NCBI GenBank assembly: GCA_963749115.1
Contig: CAVVLP010000002.1
Location: forward strand, 558,001-622,000
Reading direction: 5' to 3'
Length of the DNA: 64,000 nt
Source: SZUA-36 sp963749115
GTDB taxonomy: Bacteria; Pseudomonadota; Gammaproteobacteria; Xanthomonadales; SZUA-36
Numbering within the stretch: position 1 is the stretch's first letter; each line of letters opens with the position of its first letter. Shown piece after piece: positions 28,823 through 37,965 of this stretch. A program made the position numbers and the translations under genes. Under the pieces are notes generated by a model. The model was not told the origin of the DNA. It saw nothing but the letters and a program-made list of their open reading frames with translations, and ran no database searches.

Positions 28823-30797
28823 TGGTTCGCTCCTTTATGCTTCAGATAATACAAGGGGCCGCCACGGAAAGGCGCGAACCCGGTTCCAAATATCATACCG
28901 GCATCCAATACGTCCGCATCCTCGACGATGCCATCCGCCAGAGCGGCTTCACAGGCCTCGAAATAGGGCTGCATCAGGGATTCGGTAATCTCCTCAAGCG
29001 CATACTGAGCAGTATCGTTATCCGCTCGTTTGGGCTTGCCTTTCTCCCAGGTATAAAAGCCTTTGCCGGATTTCTTACCGAGTTCTCCCGCATGGACTTT
29101 TTCCTGTAAAAGGGCAGCTTCTTTCTTGCTGGATTCTCCGCCCAGCAGTGTTACAACTTTCATGCAAACATCAAGACCTACCGTATCCGCCAGTTCGACC
29201 GGACCCATTGGCATACCGAATGATGTCGCTGCCTTATCCAGTATTTCTATCGGAATAGCCCTTTCCAGATGCATGCTCATTGCCTTTGCCATGTAACCGG
29301 ACAGGACCCGGTTCACCAGAAAACCTGGTGAGCTTTTGACCGGTAATGGAAAGCGATTGATCGCACCGCAAAATGCTGCCCCCTTGGCGACTTGTTCCGT
29401 TATCGGATTTTTCGTCATAGACGATCTCAACCAATGGCATTTTTGCAACCGGGTTGAAAAAATGTATACCAATCAGACGTTCGGGTTTTTTGAGAACCGA
29501 GGAAATTTCGGCCAGTGGTATGGCCGACGTATTGGTGGCAAGCACGGCATCGGGTTTCATACGTGGCTCGATGTTTGCAAACAGTTCGCGTTTTGCATCG
29601 ACATCTTCAAAAATGGCTTCGATAATGACATCGGCGTGGCTGACGCCTTTGCCTTCCACATCGGCGACCAGGCGGCTAAGTGCACCGTTGACCTTGTTTC
29701 GATTCCTGAGTTTCTTCTGGAACAGGGATTTTGCCCGTTTGAGGGCGGGTTCAATGTATTTAAGTTCCCGGTCCTGAAGCGTGACATCCATACCCTGCAG
29801 GACACACCAGGCAGCAATATCACCACCCATGACACCTGCACCGATGACATGTACCCGGCGAACCTTGATGTCGGATTGCTTGCCGATGCCTTTCAATCGC
29901 TCCATCAGGAAAAAAACACGCCGCAGACTCTTCGAGGTTGGACCGGTTATGAGTTTTCCGACCCTGTCCGATTCTTCCGCCATCATTCGTTGCGGATCAT
30001 CACCGTATTGTTCCCAGGCTTCGATCAATTCAAAAGGGGCAGGGTAATGTTCGGGGTTGGCTCTCGCAGCAACCTGCTTGCGCATCATACGCGCCATCAG
30101 GGTCCGTACCGGGCCAAAATTCTGTAAGCGCTTCAACTGCCCGGGCTGACGGCTCTTGCGGCCTTGCTTGATCGCGCGGCGGGCTGCCCATCGCAATGAA
30201 CCATGGGGTCCGACCAATTCATCGACCAGCCCCATGGCCCTGGCTGCACCCGGCTCGCAAATTACGTGTGCTGAGCATGAGCTGCATGGCATTGGATGCA
30301 CCTGCCTGCTGAACACTCCGGGCACTGCCACCAAAACCCGGGTAAATACCCAGTTTGATTTCCGGAAAACCAAGCCGCGTATGCTCAACGTTGGTTGCTA
30401 TACGATAGTCAAATGCCAGGGCCAGTTCCAAACCGCCACCAAGGCAAAAGCCATCGATGACGACGACCTTGGGGAAGGGCAGGGCTTCGATGCGGTTAAA
30501 CAGGCGGTGCACCTGGTTGATTCCATCGCTGGCCATGTCAGCATCATCGTAATCGTCAAATTCCCGCACATCCGCGCCGACTATAAATGAGCCGGGCTTG
30601 GCTGATTGCAATACAAGTCCGGCGGGAGCATTTGTCTCCAGCTTATCAATTATGACGCCAAGCTCGCTGAGCACCTCCAATGACAGGCTGTTCGTGCTTT
30701 CACCCTCGCGATCAAGGCTAAGCCATACAACATTGTCGATGTCAGTTGAGAGTTTCCAGTGCTTGAAAAGAGTATCTTTGCTTGCTGTTTTATTCAT
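28819..30797 (-). CDS. fadJ: fatty acid oxidation complex alpha subunit FadJ, frameshifted
   Basis: FadJ combines enoyl-CoA hydratase and 3-hydroxyacyl-CoA dehydrogenase. The N-terminal crotonase domain (30219-30797) has FIVGADVREFDD, the oxyanion-hole region GFCLGGGLELALAFDYRIA and LGFPEIKLGIYPGFGG. The dehydrogenase part (29234-30388 frame) has the NAD-binding VHVIGAGVMGGDIAAWCV, EAIFEDVDAKRELF, LATNTSAIPLAEIS and RLIGIHFFNPVAKMPLVEIV. The C-terminal part (28819-29472 frame) has SSPGFLVNRVLSGYMAKA, GPVELADTVGLDV and ELGKKSGKGFYTW. Frames change near 30250 and 29410. Total about 660 codons, a little short of the usual 700. Upstream partner of fadI. Confidence 0.92.
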
Positions 30798-30902
30798 CAG
30801 GATTCCGGCGTTCTGAGCAGTGTTTCTAATCTAAAAAGATAAGGGCATATGTTACTCTTGCAAGTCTCATTTCCCCATATTTTTATTCGCGTGCAGTATG
30901 AT

Positions 30903-31500
30903 TTATGGTAACCGCAGACCAGCCCGGCGCAACATGGCTGCGGTACGAATCAATGGCAGGCCGATCAGGGCCGTAGGGTCTTCGCTTTTGATGCTTTCAA
31001 ACAAAGTAATACCCAGCGATTCGGCCTTGAAGGCTCCCGCGCAGTCATAGGGTTTTTCAATTTCCAGGTAACGATTGATTTCATCGGCTTGCAAGTGCCT
31101 GAAGCTGACCCGTGTAGATTCGATGTGTTTGTTCGTTGAAACCGCTGGCCAGACATTGCACTGATACTGCCGTCAGAAATTCAACATTCAGCCCGCTGAA
31201 TGACAACAATTGCTCCATCGCCGCCTGGTGGTTACCCGGCTTGCCGATAATCTGGTCTTCAAAAATTGCGATTTGATCTGATCCAATAACGATTGCCCGC
31301 GGGTTTTCCTGGCTCACGGATCCCGCTTTTTCGCTGGCCAGCCGGCCCACCAGTTCGAAAGGTGATTCGTTATCGTGCCTGGTTTCATCCATTGCCGGTG
31401 ACTGGCAATCAAATGGAATCCCGAAGCGATGCAACAGCATTTTGCGGTATTTGCTGGATGAAGCAAGAATTAGTCTTGTAGATAGTGACTCACTGTTCAT
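30903..31500 (-). CDS. yceF: Maf/YceF nucleotide pyrophosphatase, frameshifted
   Basis: Maf-like proteins hydrolyse non-canonical nucleotides; the YceF subgroup prefers 7-methyl-GTP. N-terminal half (31081-31500) shows the family start RLILASSSKYRKMLLHRFGI, MDETRHDNESPFELVGRLASEKA and VIGSDQIAIFEDQIIGKPGN. The C-terminal half continues in another frame (30903-31094): ADEINRYLEIEKPYDCAGAFK, ESLGITLFESI and ALIGLPLIRTAAMLRRAG. One frame change near 31115 joins them; total about 199 residues, the normal length. It is divergent from yceD over 130 bases, the usual arrangement around yceF/yceD-rpmF. Confidence 0.9.
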
Positions 31501-31630
31501 TTGTGTAGTAAAATTACCGGTTAAGTTGATTCGTTATCAATTGTTTACTGTGTTCGGGTTCAGTCGTGTTCCATTGTGCTTGCAATCGATTTGGATTTGA
31601 GACTTTGGGTTAGTTAAGGATTGTGAAGCT

Positions 31631-32083
31631 ATGTCGCGGGAATATCCAGACTGGATTTCGCCAAATCGTGCCGCTGAAGGTAAACGCGTATTCAGCGGGA
31701 CCATTCCGTTAACACGGATGAAGCGACTGGCGGCATTGCTGGTGGATGCGCAAGGTGAAGCATCATTTACGGCTGCATTCAGGACAGACCTGGAGCAACG
31801 GATCATTATTGACTTGCAGGTAGAAGCGGCCTTGCCACTGGTTTGCCAGGCAAGTCTGGAAGTATATGATGAGCAGGTTAATCGCAGCAGCGAACTTGCG
31901 GTTATTGATGACGATAGCGAACAATTTGAACTGCCGGAAAACTATGAACCGGTTGTGACAGAAAATGGAAGGTTGGCTATTGCCAGCCTGGTAGAAGATG
32001 AATTGTTACTTGGTTTACCGCAGATTCCGCGTAAACCGGGTTTGCAAGAGGTTGAATACTCGACCGGTGGGCAGACAGCTTAA
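31631..32083 (+). CDS. yceD: YceD/DUF177 family protein
   Basis: A 150-residue protein of the DUF177 family, linked to 23S rRNA accumulation in E. coli. The recognisable features are the central LEQRIIIDLQVEAALPLVCQ segment with the conserved cysteine, an acidic stretch VIDDDSEQFELPENYEPVV, and LVEDELLLGLPQIP, the family signature near the C-terminus. It is slightly shorter than the E. coli protein (173). It precedes rpmF by 115 bases in the conserved yceD-rpmF-plsX-fab order. Confidence 0.9.
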   Translation: MSREYPDWISPNRAAEGKRVFSGTIPLTRMKRLAALLVDAQGEASFTAAFRTDLEQRIIIDLQVEAALPLVCQASLEVYDEQVNRSSELAVIDDDSEQFELPENYEPVVTENGRLAIASLVEDELLLGLPQIPRKPGLQEVEYSTGGQTA

Positions 32084-32198
32084 AAGCTGAAACGCTACCG
32101 GAAGGGAGCAGGAAAAACCCTTTTTCGGCTTTGCAGGATATGCTAAAGCGGGACAAGTAGAATTAATGTTATTTTTTTTGAATCAGGAGTAGATCATC

Positions 32199-32399
32199 AT
32201 GGCTGTACAAAAAAGCCGAAGAACACCATCAACACGCGGTATGCGACGTTCACATGACTCGCTGAAAGCGCCGACTTTGTCTGTCGACCCAACAACGGGT
32301 GAAACGCATCTGCGTCACAACGTCAGCCCTGAAGGTTATTACAAGGGCCGTAAGGTTATCGACAGCAAAGTGGTTGAAATCGACGACGACGAAGAATAA
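32199..32399 (+). CDS. rpmF: 50S ribosomal protein L32
   Basis: A 66-residue ribosomal protein with the family start MAVQKSRRTPSTRGMRRSHD and the core LSVDPTTGETHLRHNVSPEG. It is the zinc-free type (no CxxC pairs). A clear ribosome-binding site, CAGGAG, lies 9 bases upstream. It is followed by a rho-independent terminator-like hairpin and then plsX, so L32 is probably made in excess of the lipid synthesis genes. Confidence 0.97.
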   Translation: MAVQKSRRTPSTRGMRRSHDSLKAPTLSVDPTTGETHLRHNVSPEGYYKGRKVIDSKVVEIDDDEE

Positions 32400-32435
32400 G
32401 AAATATCCTTTGCATGGGATTACATGGATGCACTG

Positions 32436-32465
32436 ACCGCCGGCCAATTGCCGGCGGTTTTGTTT
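32436..32465 (+). terminator. rho-independent terminator-like hairpin after rpmF
   Basis: An 8-base perfect GC stem (CCGCCGGC at 32437-32444, GCCGGCGG at 32450-32457) with a CAATT loop, extended by an A-T pair, is followed by TTTTGTTT. This is a good intrinsic terminator or attenuator between rpmF and plsX. It also argues that plsX starts at the ATG at 32481 and not at the in-frame ATG at 32424. Confidence 0.85.
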
Positions 32466-32480
32466 CCAGCCTGGAACCGA

Positions 32481-33545
32481 ATGAAAACTCCAGAAGAAAT
32501 TGTTGCTGATAAAGTTGTACTGGCACTGGATGCACACGGTGGTGATTTTGGCCCCGGGGTGACGATTCCTGCTGCTCTGGATGTTTTGGCTACCCAGGCA
32601 AACCTCGAGATCCTGCTCTGCGGTATTCGCGAAGAAATTGCACCGGTGCTGAAAAAAATCGAATCTGATCGTGATCTGAAACAATGTCTTGACCGTCTGC
32701 ACACCATTGACGCGACCCATGCACTGAGCTTCTGATGCACGACCTGTCGCCGCATTACGGCGTGGTAAGGGCAGCAGCCTTTGGCTTGCCCTTGAGCAGG
32801 TTGCCAATGGGCAGGCAAGCGCTTGTGTCAGCGCGGGCAGTACAGCGGCAATGCTGGCACTCGGTGTGAAGTTACTGGGTATGCTCCCCGGTATTGAACG
32901 TCCGGCGCTGATGTCCCGGGTTCCCTCGGCCTCCGGTCATACCAATTTACTGGATCTGGGTGCCAACCTGCATGTCAGTGCCAACCAATTGGTGCAGTTT
33001 GCCATCATGGGTTCAGTTGCTTGCCCGATGGATGGTTTAAGCGCTGAGCCGAAGGTGGCGTTGCTGAATGTCGGTCATGAGGACAGCAAGGGTGATGCGG
33101 ATTATTAAAGAAGCCCATGCCATGTTGAAGGAATTGCCAATCAATTACACAGGTTTTATCGAGGGGTATGATATTTTTGCTGGCAAGGCAGACGTTGCAG
33201 TTTGTGACGGATTTTCGGGAAACCTGATACTAAAATCCGGTGAAGGTCTGGCCACGATGTTTTTCCAGCACATCAAATTGGCGCAGCAAAAGCGGCTGGT
33301 CAGCGAAGATGGGTGCCTTGCTGCTTGGCAAATCATTGAAACGCACGCTGGAACGTTTTGAGCCATCCAAGCATAATGGTGCGCCGTTGCTGGGACTTCG
33401 GGGCGTTGTGGTCAAGAGCCACGGGAATGCCGATCGCAAAGCTCTTGGCCACGCAATAAGAGAAGCTGTCGTGGAAGCCGAACGTCAGGTTCCGCGGTTA
33501 ATAGAATCGATGATAAATGATTACTCCATTGAGGTAGGTCTGTGA
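32481..33545 (+). CDS. plsX: phosphate acyltransferase PlsX, frameshifted
   Basis: PlsX makes acyl-phosphate from acyl-ACP for phospholipid synthesis. The pieces are: 32481-32735 with VVLALDAHGGDFGPGVTIP; then SDARPVAALRRGKGSSLWLAL and GQASACVSAGSTAAMLALG (frame seen to 33108); then EAHAMLKELPINYTGFIEG and DVAVCDGFSGNLILKSGEG (33068-33361 frame); and finally MGALLLGKSLKRTLERFEPSKHNGAPLLG to the stop at 33545. Frame changes are near 32725, 33090 and 33310. The reconstructed length of about 355 is normal. The stop overlaps the GTG start of fabH. Likely sequencing error, as the gene is essential in most bacteria of this group. Confidence 0.9.
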
Positions 33546-34512
33546 AATTTTCAAAAATTATAGGTACCGGCAGTTACTTACCGGAAAAAATTGTCACCAA
33601 TGCCGACCTCGAAAAAATACTCGACACTTCGGACGAGTGGATACGCGATCGCACAGGAATCAGTGAACGACGTATTGCACGTGAAGGTGAGACCAGCGGC
33701 GACATGGCTGAAGTGGCAGCACAACGGGCAATGGAGGCTGCAGGAATTAATCCGCAGGACGTCGGTTTGCTGATGGTTGGTACAACAACTCCGGACCTGG
33801 TGTTTCCAAGTACCGCGTGCCTGCTGCAGGCGCGTTTGGGTTTGCCGGATTGCGGTGCCATGGATGTCAACGCCGCCTGCTCCGGGTTTATGTATGCGTT
33901 GTCAATTGCAGACAAGTACATACGCTGTGGAGAAGTGAAAACTGCGCTGGTCATTGGCGTAGACAAACTGAGTGCGATGACTGATTGGAATGACCGGGGC
34001 ACGGCGGTCTTGTTTGGTGATGGTGCCGGTGCAGTCGTGCTTGAAGCCTCTGATGAGGCGGGTATCCTTTCTACCCATATTCACGCTGCCGGCAGGCATA
34101 GTGATCTGTTGAGTGTTGATGTGGGTGTAAGTACCGGCTTCAAAGCTGAAAAAGGCGGTGGCGTTCGTATCAAGATGAAGGGCAATGAAGTTTTCAAGGT
34201 TGCAGTAAGGACCCTGGGCCGTATTGTGGATGAGACCCTTGAGCACAACCGCATGGAAAAATCCGAGCTTGACTGGCTGATTCCGCACCAGGCCAATCTT
34301 CGTATCATCACGTGCGACTGCAAAGAAACTGGGGATGACCATGGACCAGGTCGTGGTAACCGTTGACAGACACGGCAACACCTCGGCCGGGTCAGTGCCG
34401 CTGGCCCTGGATGAAGCGGTACGGTCCGGAAAAATCAAGCGCGGGTGATATCATGTTGCTGGAAGCTTTCGGTGGTGGGTTTACCTGGGCTTCCGCACTG
34501 ATAAAATACTAA
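33542..34512 (+). CDS. fabH: 3-oxoacyl-ACP synthase III, 3' frameshifts
   Basis: FabH starts fatty acid synthesis by condensing acetyl-CoA with malonyl-ACP. The active-site cysteine is in DVNAACSGFMYALS, the histidine in LIPHQANLRI and the asparagine in DRHGNTSAGSV, so the triad is complete once frames are joined. Two single-base insertions explain the break: an extra base in ATCACGTGCGACTGC near 34312 and an extra G in the GGG at 34443-34445. Corrected, the C-terminus reads IMLLEAFGGGFTWASALIKY and stops at 34512. The start is GTG at 33542, overlapping the plsX stop (GTGA). Length about 323. Confidence 0.93.
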
Positions 34513-34544
34513 CCACAGACCCGATTAGTTTAGTAGAGCAAGAA

Positions 34545-35486
34545 ATGACAAAAACGGCTTTTTTATTCCCCGGTGAAAGTTCCCAGTCAGTTGGGATGAT
34601 GTCTGCCATGGCGGATAGTTTCAGTCTTGTACGCGACACATTCGATGAGGCATCAGAGGTACTGGGTTACGATTTGTGGTCGGTGACCAACTTCGGGCCG
34701 GAAACTGAACTCAACAAGGCTGAGATCAAGAAACCCGCGATGCTGGTCGCAGGTATGGCGACCTGGCGGGTTTGGCAAGAACTCGGTGGCGCACGCCCTG
34801 ACTTTTTCGCAGGTCATGGCCTCGGTGAATATACTGCGCTCGTGGCAACCGGCGTTATGCAGTTCACAGATGCAGTATCAATCGTCGCACAGCGGGGGCA
34901 TTTCATGCAGCAGGCGACACCGGTTGACGGAGGTGCCATGGCGTCCGTGTGGGGTCTCGAAGACATCGTGATGCGGAAGATATGCAGCAGGTGGAAAATG
35001 GTGAAATCGTCAGTTGCGCCAATTACAATGCACCCGGGCAGGTCGTAATTTCAGGCAATCATGAGGCCGTCAACCAGGCGGGTGAACTGACATTGCAGGC
35101 AGGCGCCCGAAAAGTTTCAGTTGTTACCGGTCAACATACCTTCGCATTGTCTGCTGATGAAACCTGCCGCCATCAAACTCCAGGATTTGCTACTGACGGT
35201 TCACTTTTCCGATAGCTCGATACCGGTCATCCAGAATGCAGATGTTCGTGCTTACCCCGATGCGGAACAGGTCAGGGAGGCCCTGGCGCGGCAGTTGTGG
35301 CAACCGGTGCGCTGGACAGAAACCATATTGTCGTTACTGAAATCTGGTGTGACCCGGTTTTGTGAGTGTGGCCCCGGTGAAGTGCTGGCAGACATCAATC
35401 GTTCTATTACACCGGAATCTGCCATTTTTGCATTGAATGGGAAAGACACGCATGTACGAGGCTTTGCAAGTGGAGAACACCAATGA
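34545..35486 (+). CDS. fabD: malonyl-CoA:ACP transacylase FabD with altered active-site motifs, frameshifted
   Basis: FabD loads malonyl groups onto ACP. The fold is clear: LGYDLWSVTNFGPETELNK, PAMLVAGMATWRVWQELGG, GVMQFTDAV, IVAQRGHFMQQATPVDGGAMA, NYNAPGQVVISG, VNIPSHCLLMKPAAIKL (catalytic histidine kept) and LARQLWQPVRWTE. Frames shift near 34965 and back near 35125. Two motifs are abnormal inside an unbroken part of the frame: the nucleophile motif GHSLGE reads GHGLGE (codon 92 is GGC at 34818-34820), and the N-terminal GQGSQ reads GESSQ (34572-34586). As read, the protein lacks the serine nucleophile. Its stop overlaps the fabG start (ATGA). Confidence 0.88.
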
Positions 35487-36223
35487 GTAATGGTCTGGAA
35501 GGTCAGGTTGCCCTGGTAACAGGTGCCAGCAGGGGTATAGGTGCGGCCATTGCGGACAGGCTCGCGAGTGATGGCGCGCGGGTTTTTGGTACAGCGACAT
35601 CCGAGACCGGTGCCGCTGCCATCGACGGCCGGAATGTCGATGGACTGACTGGCCTGGTGCTGAATGTCAATGATGTCGATGACATCAGTTCGGTATTGGC
35701 TGAAATCACCACCCGGGCCTCGGCCCCGACGATACTGGTCAATAATGCCGGCGTTACCCGCGACCAGCTTTTAATGAGAATGTCAGAGGACGACTGGGAG
35801 ACGGTGCTCGATACCAACCTGCGTTCTGTTTACCGACTTTCGAAGGCCTGCCTACGCGGTATGATGAAGGCCCGTCAGGGACGTATTATCAGCATCTCAT
35901 CGGTGGTTGGGTCCATGGGCAATGCCGGCCAGGCAAACTACGCCGCGGCAAAGGCTGGTATGATGGGTTTTACACGTTCGCTGGCACGGGAGGTCGGTTC
36001 CAGGGGTATCACGGTGAACGTGGTTGCACCGGGGTTCATCGATACCGACATGACCCGCGAGTTGAATGAAGCGCAACGTGAGGCCATGTTGAAAGACATA
36101 CCGTTGAAGCGCCTGGGTGAAGCCTCTGAAATAGCCGAAGCCGTGGGCTTTCTGGCCTCGACATCGGCCGCCTATATCACCGGTCAGACCCTGCATGTGA
36201 ACGGCGGTATGTACGTGACATAA
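35483..36223 (+). CDS. fabG: 3-oxoacyl-ACP reductase
   Basis: FabG is the NADPH-dependent reductase of fatty acid elongation. The 246-residue short-chain dehydrogenase has the cofactor motif VTGASRGIGAAIA, the structural LVNNAGVTRD, and the catalytic set: asparagine in DTNLRSVYRLSKA, serine in SISSVVGSMGNAGQANYAAAK with tyrosine and lysine in YAAAK. The C-terminal VAPGFIDTDMTREL and GQTLHVNGGMYVT are typical. Coupled to fabD by ATGA. The frame is intact, in contrast with the three genes before it. Confidence 0.97.
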   Translation: MSNGLEGQVALVTGASRGIGAAIADRLASDGARVFGTATSETGAAAIDGRNVDGLTGLVLNVNDVDDISSVLAEITTRASAPTILVNNAGVTRDQLLMRMSEDDWETVLDTNLRSVYRLSKACLRGMMKARQGRIISISSVVGSMGNAGQANYAAAKAGMMGFTRSLAREVGSRGITVNVVAPGFIDTDMTRELNEAQREAMLKDIPLKRLGEASEIAEAVGFLASTSAAYITGQTLHVNGGMYVT

Positions 36224-36385
36224 ACCCTGACAAAAATTTAAGTGGTTGATTTAAGAAATAAACGTATATTGCATGGTGCGCCATCCTTGAACCATACGGT
36301 GGCGAATAGGATTAAACTGGCAGAACTGACGCAGATTCTTTAAAATTGCGTCTCTCGAGTCAAACATTTTAGGAAATATAAAATA

Positions 36386-36622
36386 ATGAGCAGCATTGAA
36401 GAACGCGTTAAAAAGATTGTTGTAGAGCAGCTTGGTGTTAAAGAAGAGGAAGTTACCGCCAACGCATCTTTTGTAGACGACCTCGGCGCGGATTCTCTGG
36501 ATACCGTTGAATTGGTTATGGCGCTTGAAGAAGAATTCGAATGTGAAATTCCTGATGAAGAAGCGGAAAAAATCACCAGTGTCCAGCAGGCTATTGATTA
36601 CGTCAATTCCGTCAAAAGCTGA
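36386..36622 (+). CDS. acpP: acyl carrier protein
   Basis: A 78-residue acidic carrier protein that holds the growing acyl chain on phosphopantetheine. The attachment serine is S37 in the motif GADSLD. The sequence is close to other gammaproteobacterial ACPs (SSIEERVKKIVVEQLGVKEE, VMALEEEFECEIPDEEAEKI). The 162 bases before it (36224-36385) are AT-rich and probably hold its own promoter, as usual for this highly expressed gene; a ribosome site AGGAAA precedes the ATG. Confidence 0.98.
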   Translation: MSSIEERVKKIVVEQLGVKEEEVTANASFVDDLGADSLDTVELVMALEEEFECEIPDEEAEKITSVQQAIDYVNSVKS

Positions 36623-36647
36623 AATTAATCCATGAAATAATCGTTTT

Positions 36648-36668
36648 CGGCCGGCAAATTGTCGGCCG
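36648..36668 (+). terminator. hairpin between acpP and fabF, possible attenuator
   Basis: CGGCCGGC (36648-36655), loop AAATT, GTCGGCCG (36661-36668) form an eight-pair stem with one G-T wobble. It is followed by TTATTCG, which is a weak U tract. It could act as a partial terminator that lets acpP be made in excess of fabF, or protect the acpP transcript end. Confidence 0.6.
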
Positions 36669-36706
36669 TTATTCGTTCTAATCTATCAGTTATTGAGGTA
36701 TTCCAA

Positions 36707-37957
36707 ATGTCACAGCGTCGCGTTGTAGTGACTGGTATGGGGATTGTATCGCCCGTTGGCAGCACCATAGATACCGCCTGGGATGCCATATGTAATGGCC
36801 GTAGCGGTATCAAAACGGTGGCTTCATTTGACGCGAGTCACATGAAGACCCACATCGCCGGTGAAGTGATTGATTTTGATGCTGCTGATTATCTCAGTCA
36901 CCGTGAAATGCAGCGTATGGACAATTTTGTCCATTACGGCTTTGCTGCATCGGTTGATGCATTGCGTGATTCCGGTCTGTTGGGTGATGACGCCAAATTC
37001 GATCCGGAACGTATTGGTTGTGCGGTGGGTTCCGGTATTGGTGGTCTCAAGACCATCGAGGATACCACCGAGGCCTATTTGAAGGGTGGTCCACGCAAGG
37101 TGAGTCCATTTTTTATTCCGGGTTCAATTATCAACATGATCGGTGGTTATCTATCCATCATGTACAACCTCAAGGGCCCCAACCTGGCTATCGTGACCGC
37201 GTGCAGTACGGCCACCCACAATATGGGATCGGCAACCCGCATGATCCAGTACGGTGAAGCGGATATCATGGTCGCCGGTGGTGCCGAGTTTGCAACTACC
37301 CCCACCTCGATGAGTGGTTTTATTTCGGCGCGTGCGATGTCGACCCGTAATGATGAACCTGAGATGGCCAGCCGGCCCTGGGATGAAGACCGCGATGGCT
37401 TTGTACTTTCCAACGGAGCGGGTGTTGTTGTGCTGGAAGAACTGGAACATGCGAAGAAGCGTGGTGCTTTCATCTATGGTGAAGTGACAGGTTTTGGAAT
37501 GAGCGCCGACGCCTATCATATGACTGCCCCGCCCGATGACGGCGAAGGTGCAGCCCGTTGCATGCGTATTGCCATGAATGATGCCGGTGTGAATGCCGCG
37601 GATGTGGACTATATCAATGCCCATGGAACTTCAACGCCACTGGGTGATCTTGCCGAGACCATAGCGACAAAGACTATCTTTGGTGATGCCGCCTACGAAG
37701 TTGCCATCAGTTCAACCAAGTCCATGACCGGGCATTTGCTGGGTGCGGCCGGTGGTATTGAGGCTATCTTCAGTCTGCTCAGCATCCGTGATGGCATCAT
37801 TCCCCCTACGATCAATCTTGAGAACCCAAGTGCTGATTGTGATCTGGATTATGTGCCCAACACCGCACGTGAAGCGGAAGTGAATGTTGCAATTTCAAAC
37901 TCATTCGGTTTTGGTGGCACGAACGGTAGTCTTGTGTTTCGTAAATTTACCGACTGA
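36707..37957 (+). CDS. fabF: 3-oxoacyl-ACP synthase II
   Basis: FabF extends acyl-ACP chains by condensation with malonyl-ACP. From the ATG at 36707 (ribosome site TTGAGG about nine bases upstream) the protein begins SQRRVVVTGMGIVSPVG and is 416 residues long. The active-site cysteine is in IVTACSTATHNMGSA; histidines are in YINAHGTSTPLGD and STKSMTGHLLGAAGG; the C-terminal SNSFGFGGTNGSLVFR is conserved. The usual ACATGAH around the cysteine is ACSTATH here, a common variant. pabB follows after eight bases. An in-frame codon at 36659 is open but falls in the hairpin region and is not the start. Confidence 0.97.
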   Translation: MSQRRVVVTGMGIVSPVGSTIDTAWDAICNGRSGIKTVASFDASHMKTHIAGEVIDFDAADYLSHREMQRMDNFVHYGFAASVDALRDSGLLGDDAKFDPERIGCAVGSGIGGLKTIEDTTEAYLKGGPRKVSPFFIPGSIINMIGGYLSIMYNLKGPNLAIVTACSTATHNMGSATRMIQYGEADIMVAGGAEFATTPTSMSGFISARAMSTRNDEPEMASRPWDEDRDGFVLSNGAGVVVLEELEHAKKRGAFIYGEVTGFGMSADAYHMTAPPDDGEGAARCMRIAMNDAGVNAADVDYINAHGTSTPLGDLAETIATKTIFGDAAYEVAISSTKSMTGHLLGAAGGIEAIFSLLSIRDGIIPPTINLENPSADCDLDYVPNTAREAEVNVAISNSFGFGGTNGSLVFRKFTD

Positions 37958-37965
37958 TCACGCTC

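Noticed and set aside
29336..30127. Open frame of 263 codons on the plus strand
   Set aside because: It is the antisense shadow of fadJ, whose motifs on the minus strand are clear; the plus-strand translation has no family character.
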